A stretch of 64,000 bases of DNA from Clostridiales bacterium (GCA_017428155.1 JAFRRJ010000020.1:62001-126000), one strand, 5' to 3'. Positions 44,499 to 54,579 are shown, counted from the stretch's first letter. Numbers and translations are program-made. The notes: generated by a model from the letters alone, not told the origin.

Positions 44499-44560
44499 TT
44501 TACCTTATTTTTGCCTTATTTTTGATGCAGAATGGATTTTTTGAGAATTTACAATTATCA
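44499..44560 (+). promoter_or_regulatory. Conserved upstream element of lipoprotein 2
   Basis: Second copy of the element at 41850-41909: TTTACCTTATTTTTGCC, TTGATGC, GAATGGATTTTTTG, with -10-like TACAAT at 44550-44555. In both copies TTGATG and the -10-like box are 22 bases apart. Confidence 0.6.
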
Positions 44561-44600
44561 TGACACAGTCCCGGAAAAGGGGATAGAAGGAGAGAATCGT

Positions 44601-47081
44601 ATGAACAAGATTTTTGTAAAGACACTTTCCGCTGCTCTTGCCGTATCGATGGTTTTATCGGTTGCAGCATGTCAGAAAAAGAATAACAGCAGCGGAAAAG
44701 AAAAGAGCAGGAGCGGACAGAAGATCGATGCAGGTTCACCCTGGTTTGATGCTAATGATATTCAAGTCGAACCTTTTTATGATAAGAGCAGAAAGCTTGA
44801 ATACATATCCCAGAGATTAGCGGGTGCCGATGACAAATACCTGGTGCTCTACTCGAGCGGCTATTATGAGATGCCGAATGACAACAACATCAACTGGGAA
44901 ACTTTCGATTACAACCAGTATATGATCTCATCTTTGTCCGTGCTTGACAGGGAGACACATGAGACTGTTAATACAGTTGATCTGTCAGGCGACATTCCCA
45001 AAAACGGATATATTGATAATATTATCTATGCAAAAGGCGTTGCTACCGTTATGGTATCCGTTTATGATGAACGATTTTATGAGATGAAGTCTCTTGAGAT
45101 TGCGGTCGATCCCGAGACAGGCAAAGTGCTTAGCTCGAATGAAGTGGAGCGTGAAGTTGAGAACGGAGGCTCTGTAGAGAGGTCATTTACATTTGGCGAT
45201 TACTCTATCGCTACTGCAATGGCCTGGGATGAAGATGATAACGGATACTATCTGTTATATGTCACAGATTCCGAAGGAAACAAGGAGACTTTAAAAATTC
45301 AGGATTCCAAGTTCAACATATGGGATATTCCCGTGCTTCTTCCGCTCGATGCCACAACAATACTTATCCCGGCAAGCACAGATGAAGACATGGTCTATTA
45401 CACTCTGGATCTGAACACACTCGAAGTCAAGGAAGCCGATATGAAGGAATATGAGTGGCTCAATATCGAGTCGATCAGTTCATCCACTATCGGAGATGAC
45501 GGCATGGTCTACTATTCTTCCGGTACAGGCATCAACAGGCTTGATATGAAGAAGAAGTCCACTGAAGAGGTCTTCAACTACAGTTGGTGCAGCGTAAGAA
45601 GAAATGATGTTTCAAACCTTCAGATCGTTGAAGCATCAGAGGACAAATTCCTTCTCTGCGGTGAGATATGGAATTATTCTCCATATCAGAATAATTCCAG
45701 CGATGAGTTCAAGATCATAGAGTTTACAAGAGCTGATAAGAACCCGCATGCAGGCAAGACAATCCTTGAGCTCTATACTTCTTACGGTTATTCGGATGTT
45801 CAGGTATCTGATGCCATCATAAAGTTCAATGATACAAACCCCGATTACTTCATTGAGGTTTCCGACCGCTACACCGATTCAGTTGAATATGAATATAATT
45901 CAGACAGCAACAATCCGGACGATTATGAGAAGACGGATCTGAACTACAATGCCTCGATGAGCAATGTCCTTGCTATGGACATCATGAACGGCGAAGGTCC
46001 TGATATCCTTATGGACGTAAGCCAGTACGGTCAGCTCAACAACCCCAATTATCTTGCTGACCTTACTCCATATATCGGTTCATTAAGTTCAGACAAGTAT
46101 TTTACAAACGTTATCGACGCTGCAAAGAATGACGGTGCGCTTTACCAGCTTCCGCTTACCTATTCGATCGTCGGGATCCAGACGGATGTCAAGTATGCCG
46201 GCAAATCAGGTGTCGGATTCACGACTGAAGAGTATGAGAAATTCCTGAAAGATACATTGAACGGCAACGATGTTATCAACAGCGGACAGGCAGTCTATTT
46301 TGAAAAGCTCTTCTCTGCCATGAGTGACAAATTCATTGTTAACGGCAAGGCAGATTTCAAAAGTGAGGATTTCAGAACGCTCGCAGAATTCGTCAAGGAA
46401 AATGTTCCCGAGAGGGCAAAGTCATGGGATGAATACTATGGCGAAGACGACGGCTTCTACGCTGTCACGGATTACGCTGTAGGTGCAAGCATTGCCAAGG
46501 GTGACAGATACGGAATGGACCCTGAGGTCGCTACTTATAGCTACTGCTACGGAATCGGTTCATTCTTAATGACACAGTCTGAAGTAGTTAACGGTAATGC
46601 GATCCTTGGAATGCCTTCAACTGACGGAAGAGGACCTTCCCTGTCACCGATGTCTTCAGTGGCTATTTCCGCACAGGCTGAAAATGTTGATGCCTGCGGA
46701 GAGTTCGTTAAGATCCTCATGTCTGAAGACATTCAGAAGGAATTTGCAATGCAGGACTACTTTGTATTAAGCCGTGATGCTTTCAGGGATGCGGCAGAAT
46801 ATGCGATCGAATTCTATAACGACGAAGGCAGTTACTATTTCACCACATACGATCCCCAGACCGGAGAGTCTAAGGATAACGGCAGAAAGTTCACCTCTAA
46901 GGATATAGATGATGCCGAGAAGATAATCACGAGCTGCTCGAGAATGGACTCAGTGGATGCTTCCATCAATCTTATCCTTCTTGAAGAGATGCCTGCATTC
47001 TTCACGGGTCAGAAGGATTTTGATGCGGTTATTGCAATCGCTCAGGACAGAGTCCAGAAGGTTCTGGATGAGAGAGGATAA
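44601..47081 (+). CDS. Lipoprotein: propeller-like domain + solute-binding domain, paralog 2
   Basis: A 826-residue paralog of the gene before it, colinear throughout. Lipobox VAAC has Cys24. The beta-rich half (about 45-385) is followed by the solute-binding half with MDIMNGEGPDILMDVS, LADLTPYI, GIQTDVKYAGKSGVGF, GRGPSLSPMSSVAISA and the same C-terminal QDRVQKVLDERG. The ATG at 44601 has GAAGGAGAG upstream; frames open further back would add a segment with no signal peptide. It has its own upstream element and a terminator, so it can be transcribed independently. Confidence 0.65.
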   Translation: MNKIFVKTLSAALAVSMVLSVAACQKKNNSSGKEKSRSGQKIDAGSPWFDANDIQVEPFYDKSRKLEYISQRLAGADDKYLVLYSSGYYEMPNDNNINWETFDYNQYMISSLSVLDRETHETVNTVDLSGDIPKNGYIDNIIYAKGVATVMVSVYDERFYEMKSLEIAVDPETGKVLSSNEVEREVENGGSVERSFTFGDYSIATAMAWDEDDNGYYLLYVTDSEGNKETLKIQDSKFNIWDIPVLLPLDATTILIPASTDEDMVYYTLDLNTLEVKEADMKEYEWLNIESISSSTIGDDGMVYYSSGTGINRLDMKKKSTEEVFNYSWCSVRRNDVSNLQIVEASEDKFLLCGEIWNYSPYQNNSSDEFKIIEFTRADKNPHAGKTILELYTSYGYSDVQVSDAIIKFNDTNPDYFIEVSDRYTDSVEYEYNSDSNNPDDYEKTDLNYNASMSNVLAMDIMNGEGPDILMDVSQYGQLNNPNYLADLTPYIGSLSSDKYFTNVIDAAKNDGALYQLPLTYSIVGIQTDVKYAGKSGVGFTTEEYEKFLKDTLNGNDVINSGQAVYFEKLFSAMSDKFIVNGKADFKSEDFRTLAEFVKENVPERAKSWDEYYGEDDGFYAVTDYAVGASIAKGDRYGMDPEVATYSYCYGIGSFLMTQSEVVNGNAILGMPSTDGRGPSLSPMSSVAISAQAENVDACGEFVKILMSEDIQKEFAMQDYFVLSRDAFRDAAEYAIEFYNDEGSYYFTTYDPQTGESKDNGRKFTSKDIDDAEKIITSCSRMDSVDASINLILLEEMPAFFTGQKDFDAVIAIAQDRVQKVLDERG

Positions 47082-47107
47082 ATACCTTTAACATCAAAAG
47101 AGAAAGA

Positions 47108-47139
47108 GGGCTGCATGAAGTGCAGCCTTCTTTTTAGGG
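47108..47139 (+). terminator. Terminator of lipoprotein 2
   Basis: GGCTGCA pairs with TGCAGCC around TGAAG, then TTCTTTTT. It lies 40 bases before paralog 3. Confidence 0.8.
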
Positions 47140-47178
47140 ATAACAGCACATGAAAATTGTGCGATAACGGGAGTTTTT

Positions 47179-49545
47179 ATGAGGAGTTGCGCGAAAAGGA
47201 TACTTGGTGTTTTGCTGGCGTCTTCGTTCATTTTGCCGGCAGCATCGTGCGGCAGAAAGACTGAAGGCAAACCATCAAAGGTCAGGGAAGACAGCCCGTG
47301 GTTCGATTACAGGATAACCGACATCGAACCGGGTATCGATGACAGCAAAAATATTAGTTACATAGAACGCCAGATGCTTGGTGCGGATGACAGATTCATT
47401 ATCGTCCGGTCCTCCGGCGCTTATCTGACGGATCCTGACAATTCGGTTTTCGAGGAGTTCGACCAGATCAATATAATCGACAGGTCAGAGGACAATAACG
47501 TAAGGTTCATCGATCTGGCAAATGATACGCCTTATGACCACGTCTATAATCCCAGGTATATCGACGGCAAACTCATTCTGGAGACGGTTACGTATGATGC
47601 AGATCACATCAATGCCGCGTTCCTGGAAGTTGAAATTGATCCTGTGACCGGAAAAAAGCTGGATGAAAGAGAGCCCCGGTCAGGTGAAGACAGCCTATAT
47701 TACCGTTCGTTTAAGACCGTGACGGCCGGAAGCTTTAAGGTCAATGTTCTTGAGATGGGCGATGAGCTGGACGGGGAAGATGAATATGTTCTTCTGGACA
47801 TCAGTCAGGCCGGCGGAGACAGCACTAAGGCGGAGATCAGGAAAGACGGCGTGAGCAGCATATATTTTCAGGCGCTGCTTCCCGCCGGCGGTTCCAAAGC
47901 GGTTGCAGTCATAAGGTCTTACAGGGATAACTTTTTCTTTGACGTTGATCTCGGATCGGGTTCTGTCACGCCTCATGACAGCAAGGATTTTGAATGGCTT
48001 GATCAGGACGCGCTTTATTCTGCTATATCAGATACCGAAGGCAACACTTATTACAAGCGGTCTGACGGAATCTACAGGATCGACATGAAAAGCAGGACGA
48101 CCGAAGCCGTATTTAATTACAGCTGGTGCGGTGCGAACATAAACACTTTTAAGGCACTTGACCTGATATCGTGTTCAGACGGTTCCATCGTTTTTTGCGG
48201 TCAGAAATACAACAGCGGCGCAGTATCTGATTATGTGCTTGCCGTGCTGAATAGAGCACCCCAAAACCCCCATGCGGGCAAGACTATCCTTAAGCTCAAT
48301 GCACCGGACGGTAACGTTGAAGAAGCACCGGGCAACGCGATATTGGATTTCAACGCGAAGAACGGCAAGTATTTTATTGAGGTTACGGACCGCTACGGGT
48401 CAGTGGATTACTATGAGAACATTTCAGACAGCAACGATGACACAGCCGAGAATCTTCTTTATGCTTATTCGGAAAAGAGCAAGATGTATGCGGAGGACAT
48501 TCAAAGCGGCAACGGTCCTGACATGTTTCTCAATGCAGGTTCCTTAGGCCGGCTTAACAGTTCCGATTGTTTTGCCGACCTGCTTCCTTATATCAGCGGA
48601 CTTGATTCCGGCGAGTATTACACGAACATAATTGATGCCTGCCGGGTCGACGGGAAAGTGTATCAGTTCCCGGTATCCTACAAGATAGCGGGGATCCGCA
48701 CAGATCCCGCATACGCTGCAAGTACAGGCACAGGCTTTACATACGAGGAATATGTGGATTTCCTTAACGGAACACTTCAGGGAAAGGACCTCAATAATTC
48801 AGGGCAGGCGTTCTATTTCGCATGGCTATTCGACAATTCCAGAGAGATATTTATCCGCGACGGCAAGGTTGATTTCTCCGGTCCGGAGTTTGAAGCGATG
48901 GCTGATTACGTCAAGGATTATGTTCAGGAGAAAAGCCCGTACTATTCTGATTCCCCGGATCCTTTACTCAAGGTCGGAGCCGAAGCGGACATGTGGAAGA
49001 CTGCACAATACACATATTGTTCGGGAGCCAGGGGGTATCTTATCGACAGCGGTTCAATGACAAACGCTCCGTTAATACTGGGATTCCCTTCTTATGACGG
49101 AGAGGGTCCTTCGGTATTCCCGGATATCTCGATCTCCGTCTCAGCGAAAACACGGAGCAAAGAAGGCTGTGCAGCGTTTATAAAGACGCTCCTTGAAGAA
49201 CCTTTCCAGACGGAACTTGCGATGAATGAGCATTTTGTCTTAAGCCGCGAAGCATGCCGTCAGGCCGGAATCGCTGCTGCCAATGATCTTAACGGTGACG
49301 GCGGCAGGGACTTGGCCTTTTACGATCGCGAGACGGGAAACAGATCCTATGTCTTTACAGATACTGACATCCATGACATGGAGAGCACAATATCAAGCTG
49401 TACCAGAATGAACAACGAGGACATGGAGATCAACATTATCCTTGTGGAGGAGATGCAGTCTTATTTTAGCGGTTGGGCGGACCTTTCCGAAGCTGCATCA
49501 TCAGCCCGGGAACGCGTACAGAAGGTAATTGACGGCCGCAAATGA
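47179..49545 (+). CDS. Lipoprotein: propeller-like domain + solute-binding domain, paralog 3
   Basis: A 788-residue, more divergent third paralog. Lipobox AASC has Cys24. Blade-like N-half segments (YLTDPDNSVFEEFDQ, FEWLDQDALYSAISDTEG) precede a solute-binding half. That half has LDFNAKNGKYFIEVTDRYG, DIQSGNGPDMFLNAGS, FADLLPYIS, GIRTDPAYAASTGTGF and INIILVEEMQSYFSG. The ribosome site is GGGAG before the ATG. It lacks the upstream element shared by paralogs 1 and 2 and has different codon choices (more CGG, GGC), so it may be older or less expressed. Confidence 0.65.
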   Translation: MRSCAKRILGVLLASSFILPAASCGRKTEGKPSKVREDSPWFDYRITDIEPGIDDSKNISYIERQMLGADDRFIIVRSSGAYLTDPDNSVFEEFDQINIIDRSEDNNVRFIDLANDTPYDHVYNPRYIDGKLILETVTYDADHINAAFLEVEIDPVTGKKLDEREPRSGEDSLYYRSFKTVTAGSFKVNVLEMGDELDGEDEYVLLDISQAGGDSTKAEIRKDGVSSIYFQALLPAGGSKAVAVIRSYRDNFFFDVDLGSGSVTPHDSKDFEWLDQDALYSAISDTEGNTYYKRSDGIYRIDMKSRTTEAVFNYSWCGANINTFKALDLISCSDGSIVFCGQKYNSGAVSDYVLAVLNRAPQNPHAGKTILKLNAPDGNVEEAPGNAILDFNAKNGKYFIEVTDRYGSVDYYENISDSNDDTAENLLYAYSEKSKMYAEDIQSGNGPDMFLNAGSLGRLNSSDCFADLLPYISGLDSGEYYTNIIDACRVDGKVYQFPVSYKIAGIRTDPAYAASTGTGFTYEEYVDFLNGTLQGKDLNNSGQAFYFAWLFDNSREIFIRDGKVDFSGPEFEAMADYVKDYVQEKSPYYSDSPDPLLKVGAEADMWKTAQYTYCSGARGYLIDSGSMTNAPLILGFPSYDGEGPSVFPDISISVSAKTRSKEGCAAFIKTLLEEPFQTELAMNEHFVLSREACRQAGIAAANDLNGDGGRDLAFYDRETGNRSYVFTDTDIHDMESTISSCTRMNNEDMEINIILVEEMQSYFSGWADLSEAASSARERVQKVIDGRK

Positions 49546-49609
49546 TCTTGTGGCGGTCTCGAGAATAAGACCTGCACAAAAGTGTTGTCACATGATAATG
49601 CGGCCTTCC

Positions 49610-49643
49610 AAAAATAAAAGCGGTGCCATTTAAATGACACCGC
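49610..49643 (-). terminator. Terminator of the coiled-coil gene
   Basis: GCGGTG and CATTT pair with AAATG and CACCGC (49620-49643, one mismatch). On the minus strand the stem is followed by TTTTATTTTT. Confidence 0.8.
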
Positions 49644-49668
49644 ATAATCATCAATATGTATCTGAATA

Positions 49669-51033
49669 TCAGACTGCATCTGACTTCTGAGACTCGGCTA
49701 TAGCTCTTGCAGGTCTCATGGGTACTGTCTCTGCAGGTGTGGGTGCAGCGTCCTTCTCGGACTCAGCCTCAACTTCAGCCTTCTCCTCGGAAGGTGCGGC
49801 AGCAATCGTTACAGGCTTAAACTTGGCGATCTCAGCAGCCTTGGCTGCAGCGATACGTGCTTCCTCTTCAGCCTTTGCAGCTGCGGCTCTGGCCTTCTCT
49901 TCTGCAAGGAGAGCAGCCTGTCTTGCTTCTTCAGCCTTCTGGGCAGCGATACGTGCTTCTTCGATAGCCTTTTCTGCTGCAAGGCGTGCTTCCTTCTCAG
50001 CCTTCTCTGCTGCGATGCGAGCATCTTCCTCGGCCTTCATCTGGTTAGCGGCATCAAGCTCGTTCTGAGCCTTAACGAGTGCCTGCTTTGCAGCCTCGAG
50101 TTCCTGTGAAGCAGCCTCTTCCTCCTGGGTGGCAGTAATAACTGCTGCCTTGGCTTCCTCTTCAACCTTCTCTGCTGCGATACGTGCCTTCTCGTCAGCC
50201 TTTCTGCGCTCTGTGAGCTTGGCTTCTTCAGCTGTGAGGGAAGCTGCGATCTTCTCTTCCTCTTCAGCCTTTAAGACAGCAGCCTTTGCAAGTTCTTCAG
50301 CCTTGTTAGCTGCAGCTCTTGCCTCTTCGGCACGTGCAACTGCAGCAAGAGTAGCTTCCTTTGCTGCAGCTTCCTTTGCAATAGTGGATTCCTCGGTCTT
50401 GCGTGCAGCGATAAGAGCTTCTTCAGCTGATGTTACGGCACTTCTGGCTTCAACGACCTTAGCAGCGGCACCCTTGGCCTTCTGGTTGGCACGGCGCTCC
50501 TCATTCTGAGCTCTTAATGCTACGGACTGAGCGAGAGCCAGAGCTGATTGTGCAGCTGTTCTGCCGGGCTGGGCTACTGTGCGCTCACGGTCAACAGGCT
50601 TGATCTCTGCCTGTGAATCACCGTTCTGCTGCTGTTGTTGCTGCTCAGCGATATACTGTGCATGGTTAACAGAAGCGGACTTCGGACGCTTGATAGGCGG
50701 TTTTAATCCTACCGGAGTAATATCATTCTTCTCTGCGGAAGGTTCGGATCCCTTGCTTCCGTCTCTGAACTTCTCTTCTTTACGTGCAGCCTCAGCGGCC
50801 TTACGCATCTCGATCTGAGCCTTTGCGGCTTCAGCACGCTCTCTTGCAAGCTGAGCTGCTGTGGAATTGGATGTCGTGTGGGTTGTGTGTCCCCCCGGAC
50901 GTCCGGACGTTTGAATATTGGTGATGCCGGGATTAGCAGGTCTTACCTCGCGAACAGAACCTGCGCCTTGTGTAGCAAGGCCTCCACTCATTCCATCTTT
51001 GCCCTTAAATACGTTGCCCAAAATGTTTGCCAT
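49669..51033 (-). CDS. Ala/Glu/Lys-rich coiled-coil protein of unknown function
   Basis: A 454-residue protein without signal peptide or membrane helix. Residues 1-60 are Gly/Thr-rich (MANILGNVFKGKDG, GRPGGHTTHTTSN). A Gln run lies near 130. Residues about 160-410 are nearly pure coiled coil with Ala-Glu-Lys heptads (KAEEEARIAAAKAAE). The tail is acidic and Pro-rich. Such proteins resemble TolA-type stalks or filament and scaffold proteins, but composition bias makes family matches unreliable. GGGGG before the ATG is the ribosome site. It is monocistronic with its own promoter. Confidence 0.6.
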   Translation of the reverse strand: MANILGNVFKGKDGMSGGLATQGAGSVREVRPANPGITNIQTSGRPGGHTTHTTSNSTAAQLARERAEAAKAQIEMRKAAEAARKEEKFRDGSKGSEPSAEKNDITPVGLKPPIKRPKSASVNHAQYIAEQQQQQQNGDSQAEIKPVDRERTVAQPGRTAAQSALALAQSVALRAQNEERRANQKAKGAAAKVVEARSAVTSAEEALIAARKTEESTIAKEAAAKEATLAAVARAEEARAAANKAEELAKAAVLKAEEEEKIAASLTAEEAKLTERRKADEKARIAAEKVEEEAKAAVITATQEEEAASQELEAAKQALVKAQNELDAANQMKAEEDARIAAEKAEKEARLAAEKAIEEARIAAQKAEEARQAALLAEEKARAAAAKAEEEARIAAAKAAEIAKFKPVTIAAAPSEEKAEVEAESEKDAAPTPAETVPMRPARAIAESQKSDAV

Positions 51034-51094
51034 CCCGATGCCCCCTGAATGTCAAGATTTTGTTAAGATTATGTTAATTATCATCAATAAATTT

Positions 51095-51122
51095 ATTATA
51101 CTTGGCGCATTCAAATTTTCAA
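51095..51122 (-). promoter_or_regulatory. Promoter of the coiled-coil gene
   Basis: On the minus strand, TTGAAA (51117-51122), 16 bases, TATAAT (51095-51100), about 60 bases before the ATG. Confidence 0.65.
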
Positions 51123-51236
51123 TATATTTTGCCTAATCAAATTGCGGTTTGCGGGATATTTTTGTGCGAATTGTTCAATGCGGAAAGGCTCTTTATGTTG
51201 AGTCAGAATAAAGTTTTAGGATTTGTTTAGTAATAC

Positions 51237-51265
51237 TTTACATTGGGTTTACCCGAGTGTATAAT
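51237..51265 (+). promoter_or_regulatory. Promoter of the pot operon
   Basis: TTTACA (51237-51242), 17 bases, TATAAT (51260-51265). Downstream, AGTTTA/TAAACT form an inverted repeat (51279-51297) and AGTTTA recurs just before the regulator gene, a possible autoregulatory site. Confidence 0.75.
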
Positions 51266-51316
51266 CACGCACATTGAAGTTTAATGTCAGTAAACTAAAA
51301 GTTTAGAACGGGCAAG

Positions 51317-51859
51317 ATGATGGAAATAGGATCGAAGATAAAAAATCTCAGACTCAAAAAAGGTCTTACACAGGAAGAGTTAGGCGACAGATGCGAACTT
51401 TCCAAGGGATTTATATCTCTTCTCGAGAGTGACAAGACATCACCGTCCATGACTACACTTGAGGATATCCTGAATGCTTTAGGCACGGATTTTGCTCACT
51501 TTTTCAAAGAGGAATCCGGCTCGAGAGTGGTATTCGGCAAGGACGATTATTCCGTCAAGCAGGATCAGGATCTCAAAAATGAGATCTGCTGGCTTATCCC
51601 CAATGCCCAGAAGAACGAGATGGAACCCATCATAGTTACGATCAATCCGGGCGGATCCACATATCCCGACAACCCTCATGAGGGCGAGGAGATCGGTTAT
51701 GTCTTAGAGGGCGTTATCACCATAGTCATAGACAAGGAAAGATACCAGGCAAAAAAGGGCGAGAGTTTTTACATCGCCTGTGACAAGCCGCATTTCCTTG
51801 AGAATAATACCAGCCGCCAGGCGAAGGCTATATGGATATCTTCGCCTCCGAGTTTTTGA
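51317..51859 (+). CDS. XRE-cupin transcriptional regulator (PuuR-like)
   Basis: A 180-residue regulator. An XRE helix-turn-helix covers about 5-60 (IKNLRLKKGLTQEELGDRCELSKGFISLLE) and a cupin-2 sensor domain about 105-175 (NPGGSTYPDNPHEGEEIGYVLEG). This is the layout of PuuR and relatives, which often bind polyamines or related amines. It is the first gene of the operon with potABCD, 33 bases before potA, so it probably controls polyamine uptake in response to an internal ligand. The start could be either of two adjacent ATG codons (51317 or 51320). Confidence 0.8.
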   Translation: MMEIGSKIKNLRLKKGLTQEELGDRCELSKGFISLLESDKTSPSMTTLEDILNALGTDFAHFFKEESGSRVVFGKDDYSVKQDQDLKNEICWLIPNAQKNEMEPIIVTINPGGSTYPDNPHEGEEIGYVLEGVITIVIDKERYQAKKGESFYIACDKPHFLENNTSRQAKAIWISSPPSF

Positions 51860-51892
51860 CAGCAAAGACAGGCTAACGGGAGGGGAGTATAA

Positions 51893-53146
51893 ATGCAGTA
51901 CAATCAGATACTTGAAGACAGCACAGGCAGTGAGCACATCATTGAGATCAAGGATCTCTGCAAGAGCTTTGACGGCACCAAGGTCTTAAAGAACATAACG
52001 TTCTACATAAGGAACAACGAGTTTATCACTCTTTTGGGACCTTCGGGATGCGGCAAATCAACTACATTAAGGATCATTGCCGGATTTGAGACTGCTGATT
52101 CAGGCATTGTTAATTTTGAGGGCAAGGATTTAAAGAGCGTTCCTGCCAACAAGCGCAATATCAACACCGTATTCCAGAGATATGCGCTGTTCCCTCATCT
52201 TAATGTTTTCGATAACGTGGCATTCGGTCTCAAGATAAAGAAGGTTAACAAGAAAGAGATCGAACAGAGGGTCAAGAAAGCACTTGAGACTGTAGGTCTT
52301 GCCGATTACGGTGACAGATATATCGACCAGCTCTCAGGCGGCCAGATGCAGAGAGTCGCGATCGCGAGAGCCATCGTAAACCGTCCGAGGATCCTTCTTC
52401 TCGATGAGCCTTTGGGTGCTCTGGACCTCAAGATGAGAAAAGAGATGCAGATCGAGCTTAAGGAGATGCAGAGGGAATTGGGCATCACGTTCGTCTACGT
52501 TACACATGACCAGGAAGAGGCGCTGACGATGTCCGATACGATCATTGTCATGAAGGACGGTGTCATCCAGCAGATCGGCACACCTATAGATATCTATAAC
52601 GAACCCAAGAATGCTTATGTTGCCGACTTTATCGGCGAATCCAACATCGTTGCGGGCACAATGAAGAAGGATAATGAGGTCACGCTCTCGAGCGGTATCA
52701 CGTTCGCTTGTGTTGACCCGCTGTTTCCTGAATTCACCGAAGGCATAGCAAACCTTGTAGACGTGGTAATAAGACCTGAGGACTTCTATGTTGCGGAAGA
52801 AGCTGAAGGCAGGATCAACGGCATTGTAGAATCGCTCATTTTCAAGGGCGTTCACTACGAGATGATCGTTAAGTCCGATGACGGTATCGAGTGGCTCGTT
52901 CAGAACGTCGATCCTTTTAAGGTCGGCAGCCGTGTCGGTCTTTATGTTGATCCCGATGATATCCAGATCATGAGAAGATCTGAGCTCTCACCTGATTTCG
53001 GAAGCTTCGGCATCAAGCAGCTCTCCTCTGAGGAAAGCGGCGAAGCCAAAGAGGTTAATGAGAACATCATCGGCGAGAATGTCGTCGAGGAATCGGATAT
53101 CAAGCCTGAAGAAGATGATGCGGAGGTTGAGACAGGAGATTCATGA
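51893..53146 (+). CDS. potA: Spermidine/putrescine ABC transporter ATP-binding protein
   Basis: A 417-residue ABC ATPase. Walker [10 protein letters not shown] is at 49-57, the signature LSGGQMQR near 145-152, and Walker [12 protein letters not shown], followed by the H-loop THDQ. A TOBE domain is at about 290-365. The last 40 residues are very acidic ([15 protein letters not shown] onward), longer than usual for PotA. GGGAGGGGAG precedes the ATG. The stop overlaps potB. Confidence 0.9.
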   Translation: MQYNQILEDSTGSEHIIEIKDLCKSFDGTKVLKNITFYIRNNEFITLLGPSGCGKSTTLRIIAGFETADSGIVNFEGKDLKSVPANKRNINTVFQRYALFPHLNVFDNVAFGLKIKKVNKKEIEQRVKKALETVGLADYGDRYIDQLSGGQMQRVAIARAIVNRPRILLLDEPLGALDLKMRKEMQIELKEMQRELGITFVYVTHDQEEALTMSDTIIVMKDGVIQQIGTPIDIYNEPKNAYVADFIGESNIVAGTMKKDNEVTLSSGITFACVDPLFPEFTEGIANLVDVVIRPEDFYVAEEAEGRINGIVESLIFKGVHYEMIVKSDDGIEWLVQNVDPFKVGSRVGLYVDPDDIQIMRRSELSPDFGSFGIKQLSSEESGEAKEVNENIIGENVVEESDIKPEEDDAEVETGDS

Positions 53147-54579
53147 CTGAACTCAAAGCCAGAATAAAGGTTATGCCGCTCCATGCCTTTGTTATGATCT
53201 TCGCGGCGCTGTACTCGTTCATAAGCATCTTTATTCCGATGTTCGAGTTATTCATACAGTATGTACCTTTCCGCACATATTCGCTTTTCACGCTGCTCTT
53301 AAATCCGGCCGTGTCCACGAGGATCAGGAGCGGTTCAGTCAATCTAAATTTCCAGAGCTTTGCGGCATTGACATTCGTTGTAACGATAGTCCTCGCTGTC
53401 GCTGCGCTCACTTTAGCTCTTTCGTATCCGTTCTTCTATAAATCGAGCAAGAAGAGAAAGATCGGATATTTAAGCGTCATGGTGTTCTTCATCGGACGAG
53501 GTATCTGCCATGTCGTCACATTGTCCAAGATGATCTCGGAAGACATGATCACGGATAACGGACTTACCCCTCAAAGACTTTATGTCGCGCAGTCTTTTGC
53601 AGGCAACTTCATGATAATCGTGCTCTTCATCGGTGTGGCAGCATGCCTTTACGGGGCACTGAACCTCAAGATGAACTATAAGATCCTTGCATATCCTTAT
53701 CTTGCGTGGATCGTTATATTTACGATACTGCCTCTGATCCTCATAGTTTTCCGCGCGTTCTTCAAGAAAGCGGCGGGCGGCGGATATGAGTTTACGACGG
53801 CCGGCTTTAACGTTCTGTTCCAGAACAAGAATGTCACGACCAGATTCTACGGCCTTGACGTAACTTTGCAGGAGTACTTCTCGATCTTCTTAAGGAGCTT
53901 TGACTATGCTCTCTGGACGACATTCGGCTGTCTGGTATTAGGCTATCCGGCAAGCTATTTCCTTGCACAGAGATCCAAGCTTAAGCGCCAGAATGGTTCA
54001 AGACTCCTTATGCTCTTCGTTCTTCCCATGTGGATGAACACGATGCTCAGAACTTATGCATGGCGTGCTTTCTTCAGCGAGACGGGCGTCCTCAATACCG
54101 TGCTCCAGCAATGGGGTGCGATCGATGCACCGATCCTCTTCCTCAAGAATGAAGTCCTTGCAGATATCATAACCAAGCTCGTCATGACTAATGACTTCCT
54201 GCCGTTCATGATCCTGCCCCTCTATTCCGTTCTCGTTAAGCTCGACGGATCACTGTCGGAGGCTGCATACGACCTTGGCGCCACCAGGTTCCAGACCTTT
54301 AACAAGGTAATCTTCCCGCTGTCTCTGCCGGGCGTTATCTCAGGCATCCAGATGGTATTCATGCCGTCGCTTACTTTCTACATGATCCCCGATATCCTTA
54401 ACGAGGGCTCGAAAACAACGATCGGCAACACAGTACAGAACTTCATCTTGAATGAGAGCACTACATATAACCAGGCCGGCAACGTTTTGTCTTTGCTGCT
54501 GCTGTTATTCGTTCTCATTACAATGGGTATCCTGCGCGGTCAGGATAAGGAAGCCGGAAGCGGAGGTATGGCATTATGA
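53143..54579 (+). CDS. potB: Spermidine/putrescine ABC permease with N-terminal membrane extension
   Basis: A 478-residue permease. From about residue 185 it is a normal Pot[21 protein letters not shown], then the [20 protein letters not shown] coupling motif (EAA loop) near 370-390. The first 185 residues add about four membrane helices (near 15-40, 68-95, 103-122, 148-170) not found in ordinary PotB, which is about 280-300 residues. ATGA overlap with potA shows coupling. The extension could be a fused partner or a sensor; its function is unknown. Confidence 0.85.
   Translation: MTELKARIKVMPLHAFVMIFAALYSFISIFIPMFELFIQYVPFRTYSLFTLLLNPAVSTRIRSGSVNLNFQSFAALTFVVTIVLAVAALTLALSYPFFYKSSKKRKIGYLSVMVFFIGRGICHVVTLSKMISEDMITDNGLTPQRLYVAQSFAGNFMIIVLFIGVAACLYGALNLKMNYKILAYPYLAWIVIFTILPLILIVFRAFFKKAAGGGYEFTTAGFNVLFQNKNVTTRFYGLDVTLQEYFSIFLRSFDYALWTTFGCLVLGYPASYFLAQRSKLKRQNGSRLLMLFVLPMWMNTMLRTYAWRAFFSETGVLNTVLQQWGAIDAPILFLKNEVLADIITKLVMTNDFLPFMILPLYSVLVKLDGSLSEAAYDLGATRFQTFNKVIFPLSLPGVISGIQMVFMPSLTFYMIPDILNEGSKTTIGNTVQNFILNESTTYNQAGNVLSLLLLLFVLITMGILRGQDKEAGSGGMAL

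Noticed and set aside
49800..50500. A CRISPR-like or tandem DNA repeat
   Set aside because: The periodicity comes from coiled-coil Ala-Glu-Lys codons inside a gene; there are no equal-length spacers.
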